NCBI GenBank assembly: GCA_964030785.1
Contig: OZ034976.1
Coordinates: 2,108,001 to 2,172,000, forward strand
DNA from: Siderastrea siderea
Lineage: Eukaryota; Cnidaria; Anthozoa; Scleractinia; Rhizangiidae
Length of the DNA stretch: 64,000 nucleotides
Reading direction: 5' to 3'
This document shows, one piece after another, positions 45,774 to 57,459 of the stretch. The stretch's first letter is position 1. Every line of letters starts with the position of its first letter. Both the position numbers and the translations under genes were made by a program. Below the pieces are notes generated by a model. That model saw nothing but the letters and a program-made list of their open reading frames with translations, searched no databases and was not told the origin of the DNA.

Positions 45774-48077
45774 GTAGTTTAAATATCAGTTCTAATTTTT
45801 CACCAGCTGCGAAATAAAGCAAACCTCCATAAAAACTAATTTTAACTTTTATCGGTTAAAGCTAGAAAGACTGAAACGCACTTATGATTATTTCAAATAT
45901 TTCGTTCCGTGAATTTTCTGGTATTCGAGGTTGATCTAAATTAAATAAAAGGATGACTAAAATCAAAATATTCTGGCTCTTGCTGTAAGGAAAACTTAAT
46001 TATTATAAATTTAATCTGGTGTAGTGTTGAAGTTGAAATCTTTTTTGTTGGTGTTTCTTGATCATAATTTTGTTACAAGACGTTCAGTAAATAAACAATG
46101 TGCATATGCATGGTATTTGTTCCCTGATATCATCACGTGACGCAATTTGACCAATAAAGCGCAAGAGAAAATATTTGATGGGTTATTAGCTCCAATATGT
46201 TTAGATGGACTATTCGAAGGGCTCAGGTGATGAAAAAAGGATCTGGCACACAGTTTTGAAAATGAGTCTTCAGTTGCCGTGACCCTGTGTTTAGGGTATC
46301 AGCGATCAGAAGTGATCCAGCGCTCCTTATCCAGAAGGAGGCAGTGGGCAAACTAACGCGATTGACGAATCAAATGTTAGTCCGGCCTCGCAGCCTTTTT
46401 AGTGTCGTCACGCAACGCTCCTTTGTTGGAGGAGCGTTGCGTGACGACACTAAAAACGGCGATTCAAGGATCAATTTTTCCTTAATAGTTATCAAACAGG
46501 TGTATTTTCAAGACAGCCAAATTACGCCGAATATCCCCCCCTCTTTTTTTGAAATCTTTTCAAATATTTTACCTGTAAAACCTACCCCTAATAAATTACC
46601 TTTCTTTTACAACCCTAAAATAACAAATTAAATCCTTGTCCACCTTGATTAATGTCTTGATTGAACCTGAGAATGGTGAAAATTTAACATTCAAATGAAA
46701 GCCACAGCAGTGGTTTTTGTTGTGAGCAGTGCTTTTTGTTGTGAAATTCGCTCTTCATTTTCCTCCTGGACTGTTTTTAATTGGAAGATGTACACTTTGC
46801 GTTGAAGTGTGAACCTTACCTTCAAATAGCAATTTCTGACGCTTTATACTAGCGACGTGATAAGTCAAAAACCAAAATTACAGCACTTAACGAACGTGTT
46901 GATTTGTGGACAACTGGCGCATTAACTTCGTTGAGCCGTTTTCCAGTGCTAAATATATTATGGCATGGGTAAAACGTTCCTGGGTAAGACCATAATCAGT
47001 CACGGTTTTGAGGATTTGCGTGTTTTCTTGCTTAAGATAACAAGATCTATTATAGTTATCCATCTTTACGTTTTTTAATGACTAAGTTTACCCATCTTCT
47101 GATTGGTTCAATAAGTCCTTGAAAGCTGGACATCGCATGACTCAAACCTCCACCTGCTCTGCGACTTTGAAGATTGGATAAAAAGCGATACCCCGTGTGT
47201 TTCAAAATTTGGAATACTACTGGGGATTTTTTTGAAAGCCTTGCAAAATGAGGAATTGTAGTGATAACTTTGCGCCCATATCTCTTTTCGTTCCACAGAT
47301 AATAAAAATTCGTATTATGCAAATTAGAAGACGGACTCATGACGTCATTAAGTGAACACAGTGTGGACACAAGTCACAACAAGGAGAATATCCCCGGGAA
47401 TAATGGTTTAAATCAACCCCGTTCCCAGGGTCCTTTACCATGGGAACGAGGTTGGGTTAACAGGGATTTTACCTAAAGAAAGGTACACGATGATGCGTGC
47501 ATATTAGGGTTTTTCAGTATTGGCTTTTCCCTATTGTCAGGTGATCCTTCAGAGTTAAATTCTAATTCTCCAAAATGTTTCACTTTTTTTAAATGCCAAT
47601 GCCACATTCTCCAAATTTCATATTTTAGGCCTTAAAGTACCATTATTTGAGTAAGTACAAAATTTTGGAGATAATTGATTATAATGTTCCAAAATTCCCC
47701 ATGAGAAGTTTTCAGTTTTGGTACTGGTTCAATATGTAATGTACTTGTATAAACTACAATAGTTTAACGTTTGTCTCTACCAAGGTCAAAGTTCTCGTGC
47801 GCATATATTTTGACCAGTGCAGTAGTTTTTGAGCCTTTTGAGAAATTTCAGAACTTCCTTGTGATGTCATCACTCTACCGTTCAGTAATAGCAAAACTAA
47901 ATTGCAAAGGGATGTGATCGATTCCTTTGGGAGTTAAGGACTAATGGAATAAGAAGAACCAGTATGAGATAAAAAACTCCATTTTGAAAACACTGTTCAG
48001 TACCCGCCTTAGGATTAGCGTTGAGTGTGTGAGTAACGCTATGGGTAAAGAGAAGGTGAAAACCGTGTTCTGTTACG
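45774..48077. other. Between genes C and D: repeats only
   Basis: No gene recognised. A perfect hairpin lies at 46396-46456 (separate entry). CCCCGTTCCCAGGGTCC / CCATGGGAACGAGG near 47420-47450 is a short inverted pair. Confidence 0.55.
46396..46456. repeat. Perfect hairpin, 27-bp arms, 7-nt loop
   Basis: TTTTTAGTGTCGTCACGCAA to CGCTCCT is followed by TTGTTGG and its exact complement to 46456. Nothing else in the flank matches transposon ends. Confidence 0.9.
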
Positions 48078-48081
48078 TTAA

Positions 48082-48511
48082 AGTGCACCTAACCCCAAAA
48101 AATTTTTTACGCTAATATAAATCTTTGCACCTATTTTAAAAACATTTCGCCATTATTTGCAGTTTTTGACTTTTTTATGGGCTTCAAAACTTACGACAAA
48201 CTAAGCACCATTTGTCGCACGACCGAGTTAGAAGGGGCATGGGTCTATTCTTGATTTGACGTCACAAACTGCTTTGCATGCATGTTTACAAAGACTTAAG
48301 GAGATGCAAATCAGTTTGTGATGTCAAATCCAGAATAGACCCATGCCCTCACTAGCTCGGTCGTGTACCAGATGATGGCTAGATTTCGTAACTTTTACAG
48401 TCTATAAAAAGTCAAGACTGAGGGGGACTTCATAAAAAAAGGCGTCATGCTTTTCGAATGGGTGCAAAGAGTTATTTTAGCGAAAAAAAATATTTTGGGG
48501 TTAGGTGCACT
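48082..48511. mobile_element. TTAA-flanked MITE (430 bp)
   Basis: AGTGCACCTAACCCCAAAA and its complement TTTTGGGGTTAGGTGCACT form the ends, with TTAA at 48078-48081 and 48512-48515. A second mirrored pair inside (GGGCATGGGTCTATTC) shows it is largely a foldback. This is the third TTAA element in the window. Confidence 0.88.
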
Positions 48512-48519
48512 TTAATGAA

Positions 48520-49490
48520 TGATAGGTACAACACTAGAAAGAATACAAGGCCTCATTTCAGATTAATAGCTAGATAACAAGACACAACTGCTCGCCTTTT
48601 CATGTACGAGCAAAAATATGTTTGTTTCTTTATACACTAAAAACCACGCTGAGTAACTGAGAAATAGTGAACGAAGGAAGGAAGGAAGGAAGGAAAAAAA
48701 ATTCATTGAAGACCGTTTAGTTCGTAGACTGCATCCAGAATGGTTTATTTAACTCAAGTAGTCTTGCAGCTTACAATATCTCGTGCTGCATGTGCTACAC
48801 TTAATCACTCGACTCGGCTCGGCGTACTTGTACTTGACTTGACTGACTGAACGCTCTGCTTCTTTACTACTTTAAAAAATGAAATAGGGATCGCTTACAT
48901 ATATAATTAACGGCACAACCATTCGCGCTTTTTTGGACTCATAGTGCAATTTGTTGATGTTGTTACTTTATAAAAATGTAAACATCATTTTCTAATCCAA
49001 CAAGGAAGTGTAATTCTAAAAGCTGCCTTTCGGTTTCCTTTTATGTTTCCTACTTGCAATCTTCATTTTGTCACAGTCAGTGTTATAGAAATTATACTCT
49101 GTTACATTTATTCACCAGAGAAGTCGAACAAAGGAAAAATGGAGAACGTATTCGTAACCCCAGGGAGTAGGAGGTAATCAGGCGAGGAGGTGGAATGTGA
49201 CCAAATTTTTGTACCCCCCAAAAGTCCAATTAGGTGAAAACTGACCCCCCCCCCCCCAAATTCCAACGGCCCAGCCCCTGAAGTACGCACGCTTTTTATC
49301 AAGCCTAAAAAAGTCCTGTCAAAATCTTTCTACCCATATAAAGTCCACTAGAAAATTTCTAATCCAAAGAAGGCCCAGACAGCTAACTTCGAACTCAACA
49401 ATGGCCCTCACACCTTCCCGTCACTAATACACCTGAGTACACCACTCCGCCTCCCCCCCCCCCCTTCGGTGCAGGTTCGTAACAGAAAGA
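48520..49490. other. 3' flank of gene D
   Basis: (GGAA)n stretch near 48673-48695 and C-runs at 49243-49256 and 49453-49465. No gene supported. Confidence 0.5.
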
Positions 49491-49491
49491 G

Positions 49492-51382
49492 TTAACCGGC
49501 CACTTTGCTTCCAATCCATTGCTGAGTAGTAGAGTCTTGATTTGATGAGCATCGAAAATCAGGGTTGGTATAATAATAATACCCAATGGACTGCATTCGG
49601 GACAAAGACAATCTATAGGCATCCCAGTTAACCATTCCGCTGTCCTCATTTACAGGATGATCAACGCCAAATCTGTAATCCTTGAACTGGTTGTTGTTTG
49701 CAAGCGAGAAAGATTGTACTAACGTCCAAACATAGCCGGGTTCGGAATCAAAATCGCAGTGTAATCAACAGGGCAAGTACAGTTGAACCTCACAGTGGTG
49801 GGGTCACAAATCTCCTCACAGGTCCCTCCCTGGAGACATGGATTGGTTTGGCAACATTTGTTGACACAGTGATCTTGTCCTTGGACAAAGCTTCTTTCCT
49901 GTTATTTAACAATGAACATCAATAACCATTTTCGCATTAGCAAAGATCGTTTTCTAAATTGCGTAATAGGTACATGAATATTTTTGCTCACTAAATTTTC
50001 GGCGTCTTGTCCGACCAACATTTTCCAGGGGGGAGGGGGCGAAGGAGAATTTATTACCCTGCTAACAAGTGGGCAATTGAAAGCTGTTGTATTACACGAA
50101 TAAACGCGCAAGGCGCTTATTGAAAACGGCGAAGTGTTTAGTCATGACAGGACGCTTACTTTTCTGGTGACAATCAGTATGTCATCGACAGTCATTTTAA
50201 AATGTATTGAGCCCGAATAGAGCAGGGGACCAAAATTCAGATACCAAATATGTATTGAGCATTTCAATTTCATTGAGGTCACTTCGATTTACAAAAATTC
50301 GATGGTGCCACCGCATCATATTGAGTGTTCCATATAAGCATAATCCCTCTCTTTTACTGAAAAGCCTGGAGCAGCGTTTATTTTTGGAAGACTTTAATGG
50401 GTGTGAAGAAGTCAAGAGTGGCGTTGAAAGGAGAAATCAAGGTAACTTCAGAAATCTATCCCTGGTCCCTGGATCAGAATTTTAAACCGGGGAGGGTGGA
50501 ATGCCCGCAGTGGGTGACGATTAAAACTTATGAAGTTTATCCCCCCCCCGGAAATTTATCTCTGACAAATAAAACGGTAAATAAAGAAATTTTAATTTTA
50601 TTTTTCAGTTCTCAGCCAGTGAGTAACGCAAAAATTTGAAATGATATAAAACAGTACTACTCACATCAACTTTAATTTGTACTCTCGCACAAGGTTATAG
50701 TTACTTGCTCCAGGTTTGTATTTCAGTGCTGCATGGTTTCGTCTCTTTATTTACGTCGTTCAGTTCACTGTTGTCTCGTTGTTTGTTGTGTATGTAGTCC
50801 ATACCAATACAGCGACAGTCATCTCTCGCATCATGTGAAAATGGGTGGTTTTAACTGCAGAGGGTGGGTTGGGGATTTTTAAAGTAACAATGGCAGGCGA
50901 CGTTTCTTAGGAAAACCCTTTTAAATCAACTTTTACCCAATAAAGCAAAAGTTCGAAATTAATATCCCCGGGTTAGGACCTTAGTAAAAATTAAACGCAA
51001 AGATTTGAAATGTTATGAACTCGATATGAACACTTACATTAACTTTGTATTCTCGCACCAAATCATAATAACTTGTTCCAGGTTTGTATTTTAGTGCCGT
51101 TGGTTTCATCTCTTTATTTACGTCGTTCAATTCACAGTTGTCTCGTTGTTTGTTGTGTATGTAGTTCATAGAGATACAGCGACAATCATCTTTGCACATC
51201 ATGTGACAATGGGTGACTTTACTCACTGTCGACTTTTTGTACACGTGACCTTCAAGGGCGTGGTTGGGAATGACGTTTTCGTCTATAACAAAGTTGAAGT
51301 TTTGACAGGTTCTTTTGGCAGAGGAGGGAGATTGTCCCAGGATAAGATACAATGCAGCGACCCAGTGGAAGCAGAATTCCAT
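49492..51382 (-). pseudogene. Gene D: PAN-EGF-fibrinogen-like gene with a gutted second exon
   Basis: Exon 1 (51038-51382) is intact: signal peptide MEFCFHWVAALYLILGQSPS, PAN domain with CHMMCKDDCRCISM, and donor AAT|GTAAGT. Exon 2 (49492-49898, acceptor aataacag) keeps an EGF start (CVNKCCQTNPCLQGGTC) but a deletion after VDYT joins it out of frame to FDSEPGYVWTLVQSF, and a second deletion joins LSRMQSI to YYYYTNPDFRCSSNQ. It ends WIGSKVAG. The intron holds part of another PAN exon (50675-50860). Confidence 0.88.
50675..50860 (-). pseudogene. Extra partial PAN exon inside the intron of gene D
   Basis: Minus strand: CRCIGMDYIHNKQRDNSELN, NKE.K..AALKYKPGASNYN.VREYK, followed by GTGAGT. It is the 3' half of a PAN exon with two Cys-to-other changes and frameshifts, left by a partial duplication. 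Confidence 0.8.
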
Positions 51383-53880
51383 GTGGTTCTTAGTCCCAAT
51401 TTTAAACTAGCTGCGAAATAAAACGAAACACCATGTGTTAAAACTAATTTTAACTTTAAACAGTCAAAGCTAGGAAAAAATGAATGGCACGTATGAAAAT
51501 AAAATATTTTTTTCGGGAATTTTTCTAATGTCCATATTATCGGAATGAAAAAAGATTGGTGTATCTCGGCCCTAATTGCTCAGGAAAGCATTTTATTTTG
51601 ATTTTACAATTTATGTTGAATAAGTCCTGACCAATGGTGCACGTAAAAGTAGTCTTGTTATATTTTCTTCTAATTTTGTTTGAAGAACACAATAGACCTA
51701 AATGGGGAATATTTAACAATTATCCTGCGAAATCGCGCGGAATATCACCTGATACTTAGCCGACGAGGCCGTAGGCCGAGTTGGCTAAATCAGGGGATAT
51801 TCCGCAAGATTGAGCAGGATAATTGTTTTATTATTCAACAAATTCCCATCGCCTACCATTTTCAGAACTAGAAAAACTACGGCTCTATGATAAAAACGCT
51901 AAAAGCTAGCAACACATAAGCTTAATAAAAATCAAAACAGAACTTCAAGAAATCGAAGTTTACTACCATTCACTTAAAAAGACTTATTTACAAACTCATG
52001 TTTGGAAATGACAAGACAAAGGAAAAAAAATATTGCTACCTTACCGAGAATAAGTCCTCTTTCTGTGAATTAAAATCTTTTCAACTTTAGTCTTTACAAC
52101 TTTCCGTGAGCAAATGTGCTGCTTCGTTCGCAATAGCATTTTCTTGGTTGAGTTCTCACTATGAAAATTCCAAGTCGACCTCTGGATATCTTTGTGAGCT
52201 GAAGCAAATACTTGTTGACTTTTTGAGAGAATTTAATCGTGGAAAGTTTCTTCCAGAGAGTTAAAATTTACGGAGAACACTGCTAAAACTGCCTCGCTTT
52301 TCAAAATGGCTGCCAAAGAAGCAATGAAAGAAAATCTGCAGTGCACTTCCAAATATGGTCATTTACGTATATCGCAGGATATCTGTCATGTAGGATGACA
52401 GATATTGAGGGCTTCCTTACCATATATGGGCATAGTGACAATTTGTTGAATAATAATCATCTGCAAAAATAATTTATTTAGCTCTCTGGAAGTTTTCGAT
52501 TAACGTCGTTTAAACAAGCACGAAAATGACGGCATCGAAAAGCGAGGGTACTGCAAAATAGCATTGCATGAAAATGTGGCTTTGAACATCTTTGATTCGC
52601 ATTGAAGGTGAACAAAGTTGCACTACTATCTTTGACAGGTGAATCAAAGGCGATGGAGCACATTTAACATTATTTTTGACACAACTTTGAAGCGCATCAA
52701 AGATACCAGGCCTTTGACGCGAAGCAAAGGTCACCAAAGGTACCTTTGACGCACAGGTCAAAGGTGTAGAACTAGTACATTTGACGCAAATCAAATACGG
52801 CCTTTGACAACTTTTGACACGAGTCAAAGGTTTGGTGAACACTGCCTTTACCACCTGTAGCATATGTCAAAGGTGAGTGGTAAAGGCGAGTTTTCGTACA
52901 GTGTAGGTTTTAATTAACCAACCAATAACTCTGCACGTGGGTTACATATTTTGGTAGATTTCTTTCTCGTACTCTGCGAAACAACAACGTAAAATGACCA
53001 AATTCAAAATTTTATGGACCACGTGAACACATGGCATACTTAGAATTTTTATTTCAGTTTTTTTCTTAACTTAACGCCGGTTCCCAACACTGAACAAGTT
53101 GAACAAGATGGAATAATGATACCCTGCGTGCAGTGGTTCCCGGTGAACAAGAGGACGAGTAGAATAATGACAAATTTTAACAGCTCAAGTAACGTGAATT
53201 TACGTTTCTAAGCGAAGCCTCCATTGTCGTCGTCGACTGGCTGCTTTAAAGCAACCCTTATTTGTAAACGTTTTAAAAGCTTCCTCAAACTGGGAGATAC
53301 CACTTGTGAGAAAAGTCCCGCTTTTAACTGGGACATATTGTGTCACACAAAAGAAAATATTTGGTGGATTATTACTTCCAATTAACGTAAAGCTGCTTAC
53401 TGGGTAGAATTCATTTTGATTCATTACTTAAAAAATTCAACGTGTGTATTTCCACTAAATCCTAAATAGTCAGAAGGCAAAACAGGGAATTTGGTCTGAT
53501 TGAAATAACAAAAAAAAAACCCGTTTTCTTTGAAAAACACATTTCTTAGTGGCCCTCAGATATTTGAAGAGTTCTTGAGTTTTATATGATGGTACTTAGC
53601 TCAATGTTGTTTGTCAAAGCCGGATAATTGTTTACAATTTTTGTTCCTCCGGCAAACCTTTCCTAAAATCAAAAGCAAAATATTATACTTAAATTTACTC
53701 TGCCATATCTTGCTACATAATGAATCAATGGGAGCATTTCTATTTATTTGAACGACGAAGAAATTGCTTTTCAAAATCCTGAAGACCGAAAATGACTTCG
53801 TTGGAGACTTTCAGATTAAACTACGAGCTTTGCACGTAACGGTAGCGGTGTTTTTATGAAACGCTGTTATCTCGTACACC
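51383..53880. other. Between genes D and E, first part: foldbacks and CAAAGG repeats
   Basis: A foldback at about 51713-51830 (ACAATTATCCTGCGAAATCG against its complement), mirrored ATTATTCAACAAATT words at about 51831 and 52440 that may bound a 620-bp element, and a cluster of TTTGAC/GTCAAA words at 52585-52880. No gene. Confidence 0.6.
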
Positions 53881-53885
53881 ATTAT

Positions 53886-54557
53886 GTAAACCAAATGAAA
53901 CTTTCGCGATAATACGAATGCTACACACTAGATTGCTTCCATAGTTTGTTGAGTGATATTTGTATTCGGTCTTTTATTCTCTCTTTTTTTGTTTTACACC
54001 CGCCTCGATTAGCGGTGTCGCTGCCTGCGGGTTTGCAATTAGTGTTTTTTGTTACTGCAACTGAGCTCACTTGAATTGAGCTGGTAAGTAATAAAAAAGC
54101 AACGTTACCATGGTTCTGAAACACAGAAAACGTAAGACTAACTAGTTAATGAAAATTTTTCTTAATTGATGCCTCTTTCACAATGATGATGTTGGATTAT
54201 CCCCCAAACAATGTTTTGATGCCACCGTCGTTTCGTAAACCAAATGAAACTTTCACGATAACAACGCTACACGCTAGATTGCTTCCATAGTTTGTTGAGT
54301 GATATTTGTATTCGGTCTTTTATTCTCTCTTTTTTTGTTTTGCACCCGCCTCGATTAGCGGTGTCGCTACCTGCGGGTTTGTAATTAGTGTTGTTTGTTA
54401 CTGCAACTGAGCTAACTTGAATTGAGCTGATAAGTGATAAAAAAGCAGTGTTACCATGGTTCTGATACGCAGAAAACGTAAAACTAACTAGTTAATGAAA
54501 ATTTGTCTTGACTGATGCCTCTTTCACAATGACGATGTCGGATTATCCCGCCAAACA
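53886..54557 (+). repeat. Direct duplication of about 348 bp
   Basis: AAACCAAATGAAACTTTC.CG, TAGATTGCTTCCATAGTTTG, TTGAGTGATATTTGTATTCG, CACCCGCCTCGATTAGCGGT and GTTACTGCAACTGAGCT occur twice, offset by about 348 bp, about 93% alike by eye. Confidence 0.9.
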
Positions 54558-54599
54558 ATTTTTTTTGCTACCGTTTTCAAATCTTTTCATTTTTGTTCT

Positions 54600-55985
54600 C
54601 TAGAAAGATAAATGCTTGTCATCTTAAAGAGATGTCGATTTCCACTCAAGGACCACTTGAATATTTAGAAAGTACCCTCTTTCCTCTAATATTGTCCTTC
54701 TCTTTATAAACTTTTTCGAAATCATGATGATTTGCCTTAAAACTAACCTCTAACGGGCACCTGCAGACTAAAATATCTTAGAGTCAAACCTCGATTGAGC
54801 CTGTGGGAGGATAAAATTGAATTTTCTGTTGAGAGCGTCACTGATCAGCACATTTCTGTGGTGCTGTTTTGTTTTGGTTTTTTTTTTCTGTGCTTGGATT
54901 TTTCTTAACTGTTTGGTGTGTACTTCACAGTCTGTTATGATCAAGGTAAAGAGAAACACCTTCAGATGATGGATAGTGTGTCTTCAAGAGCGATGTGAAC
55001 TTTTCCGAACAAAAAATACCCCCTCGCTTCAGGGAAATAACCCTTAATTAGCCCCCATTGTTCCCAATCCCGGGGGGGTACAATGGATTTCAACTGACGG
55101 GGAGGTGAGAATGGGGACATAAATTAAAACCCAAAAATATTAATCAGGTTTAAAGCGAAACCCCAAAAATCCTTTACCAAAATGAACCCTGCCCCCCCCC
55201 CCCCCCAAAAAAAAGAAAAAATCCCACATTGAATTTTGGAGCCTTACAAGTACCCAGAAAAGATTAAATGACAATAACGAAGACAACAATACTTCTTGAA
55301 TGGTTGTGTTTGTTCGTTTATTTAACATAATGTTGCAATAAACGTCTCCAGATGTATGTAGTCATTCTTACAAACGACCACAAAAATACTTGCCAAAATT
55401 TTCTTACCCCAAAAATTCCCGAAATCGTGAATTTCAACCCCCCCCCCCAAAAAAAAATCCTTCACAACTCCCCATCACTTAAAATCTCCCCCCCCCCCCT
55501 TTGGGCTCCACACCTCAAAGCTATTACCTGTAAGGAGAATTGTCTGTGGTATTAATAGCCTGCGGTGCAGCCGGACGTGCCACTCAAAACCTAGATATAC
55601 TCCGTCTGCGTAACGGCTCACCAAAAGCTTGTTCTGGTATCCCGCAGGTTTGCAGGGATATCTGTATCCGTTTCTGTTTGGCTATACTCTTACGCGCTTT
55701 GTGTTTGGACAATTGATGGAAATTTGCTCACGCAACAGAACACTCAATGCTAAAACTAAATTTGTAGTTTTGTATTCCTCTGAGCTTTCCGTAGAATAGC
55801 TGTCTTTGCGCGCTGATGATTTCGTTCAATACAAAATGTTGGTGATTCCAGAAGAAAGTTGGAAAGGGCGTTCAAACCCGTAAAAGAGCAGTTTGAAATT
55901 GATAGTCTTCTGTCCGAGCAGGAAAACTCGCTGCAGGAATTTCTTTTAGGTTGAAATAATATGTTCGTGAATTGTAGACAGATCT
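54600..55985. other. C- and A-run-rich stretch 3' of gene E
   Basis: Runs of C followed by A at 55193-55216, 55439-55457 and 55488-55499 with CCAAAAATTCC-like words. No gene supported. Confidence 0.5.
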
Positions 55986-55989
55986 TTGA

Positions 55990-56140
55990 GAGAGACTTTT
56001 TGTTCTCAAAGAGCTTCTAACTTCTGAGTCTGTGGACGGTGAATCGAGCTCTCAAATCGTGGCCATTCAAATAATCGCCTCCGAGCAGTGCATTCTATAG
56101 GTGCTGAAAACTCTCCAAACGAACTCTTTGAAGAGTGTAC
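55990..56140. repeat. Degenerate satellite monomer 3' of gene E
   Basis: CTAACTTCTGAGTCTGTGGACGGTGAATCGAGCTCTC-type sequence follows the monomer order seen at 42.1 and 44.2 kb. Confidence 0.65.
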
Positions 56141-56193
56141 AACGGTTTTAAAAAACAAAGTCACGCGTGACGCTTTGTAGCTAAAATTGCGTC

Positions 56194-56997
56194 TTAAGGC
56201 AACTTGCTTCCAACCCACTGTTGAGTTGTCGAGTTCAGATTTGCAGTGCATCGAAATGCAGAGTTTACATATACATAGAGACCAAAGTTCTGTTCCATAA
56301 ATACACCGTTGCTACCATGAAACTGACAACCGGCAAGTCTAGAGCTGAGGTCGCCGTTGATATGCCAAGCCTTCCTTTGCCACGTTCCTGCAGTGCATTC
56401 CTGGCAGTCAATTCCCCGTATGTTTAGATATTCATAGGTGCGACATTGCTCTATCCAATAACCAAACAGATCGTGCCCTTCCAACTTTGCGCGTGCGTAG
56501 TCGATGTACACTAGACCATCATCCGGGAAGTTGCAAGTGGCTCTTAAGTGGGTTGATGCGTCAGCAATTGACTGCATTCGGGACAAAGACAAGCGATAAG
56601 CATTCCAGTTGACCTTACCGCCACCTTCATTGACAGGATGATCAACGCCAAAACTATAATCCTTGAACTGGTCATTGTTTGCAAGCGCAAAAGATTGTAC
56701 TAACGCCCAAACATAACCAGCTTCGGAATCAAAATCGCAGTAGACTGGAAAAAGTTTTTTTTGAGAATCGTAGAGGAAGTGCATTCCAGATATTTTGGCG
56801 CCATTTGTTGCCAGATCTTTGCAGCTGCGAGGATTTTTCTGGCACCGCTGACCAGTATAATCAACAGGGCAAGTACAGTTGAACCTCACAGTGGTGGGGT
56901 CACAAATCTCCTCACAGGTCCCTCCCTGGAGACATGGATTGCTTTGGCAACATTTGTTGACACAATAATCTCGTCCTTGAACAAAGCTTTGACCATT
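56194..56997 (-). CDS. Gene E exon 2: EGF module and fibrinogen-like domain
   Basis: 804 nt including the TAA stop. The fibrinogen-like domain opens with the usual C..L...G...SG and VYCD but has YVWALVQ in place of GGWTLVQ and lacks the typical calcium-site DxD, so it is a divergent member. Confidence 0.88.
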   Translation of the reverse strand, partial: NGQSFVQGRDYCVNKCCQSNPCLQGGTCEEICDPTTVRFNCTCPVDYTGQRCQKNPRSCKDLATNGAKISGMHFLYDSQKKLFPVYCDFDSEAGYVWALVQSFALANNDQFKDYSFGVDHPVNEGGGKVNWNAYRLSLSRMQSIADASTHLRATCNFPDDGLVYIDYARAKLEGHDLFGYWIEQCRTYEYLNIRGIDCQECTAGTWQRKAWHINGDLSSRLAGCQFHGSNGVFMEQNFGLYVYVNSAFRCTANLNSTTQQWVGSKLP

Positions 56998-57459
56998 CTA
57001 TTAAAACATAACGAAAACAAAATTTGAGCATGTTAGGTCTCAGCCGATTGTTTTTGTGTCTTCTCGTAAGGAGATTTGACTTGTGCGAGTAAATTTTGCA
57101 ATACTGAAAAGACTTACGTCAACTTTATACTCTCTCTCCAAATCATAATAGCTTGCTCCAGCTTTGTATTTCAGTGCTGCTGGGTCCATCTCTTTATTTA
57201 CGTCGTTCAATTCACAGTTGTTTCTTTTTTTGTTGTGTATGTAGTTCATAGAAATACAGCGACAATCCTCTCGGCACATCACGTGACAATGGGTGACTTT
57301 ATCCACAGTCAAGTTTTTAAACACGTGACCTTCAAGGGTGTGGTAGGGAACGACGTTCTTGTTTATAGCAAAATTGATGTTTTGACAGATTCCATCCGTA
57401 AAGGCGCGAGATATTCCCAGCAGAAGAGACAATGCAAGGAAATAGCCAACGATTTCCAT
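56194..57459 (-). CDS. Gene E: secreted PAN-EGF-fibrinogen-like protein, two exons, intact (381 aa)
   Basis: This is the only intact member of the cluster and resembles coral proteins labelled uncharacterized skeletal organic matrix protein 5-like; that label is from memory of the family. Exon 1 (57118-57459, 114 codons) has a signal peptide (about residues 1-21, leucine-rich, SRA end) and a PAN/Apple domain with GICQN, THCHVMCREDCRCISMNYIH and NNCEL. Exon 2 (56194-56997, 267 codons plus stop) has an EGF module from about residue 126 (CVNKCCQSNPCLQGGTC, CTCPVDYTGQRC) and a fibrinogen-like domain from about 175 (SCKDLATNGAKISG, FPVYCDF, CQECTAGTW). The 120-nt intron runs GAC|GTAAGT to tttaatag, phase 0. 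The start is the first Met before the signal peptide. Likely extracellular; a role in the skeleton or mucus is inference. Confidence 0.9.
57118..57459 (-). CDS. Gene E exon 1: signal peptide and PAN/Apple domain
   Basis: 342 nt, 114 codons, phase 0 at the donor. Two potential N-glycosylation sites are visible (NLT and the NFA neighbourhood lacks one, so NLT only is certain). Six cysteines are present, as expected for a small PAN core. Confidence 0.88.

Noticed and set aside
53921..54124. 67-codon frame in the 348-bp direct repeat
   Set aside because: Not kept in the second copy of the repeat.
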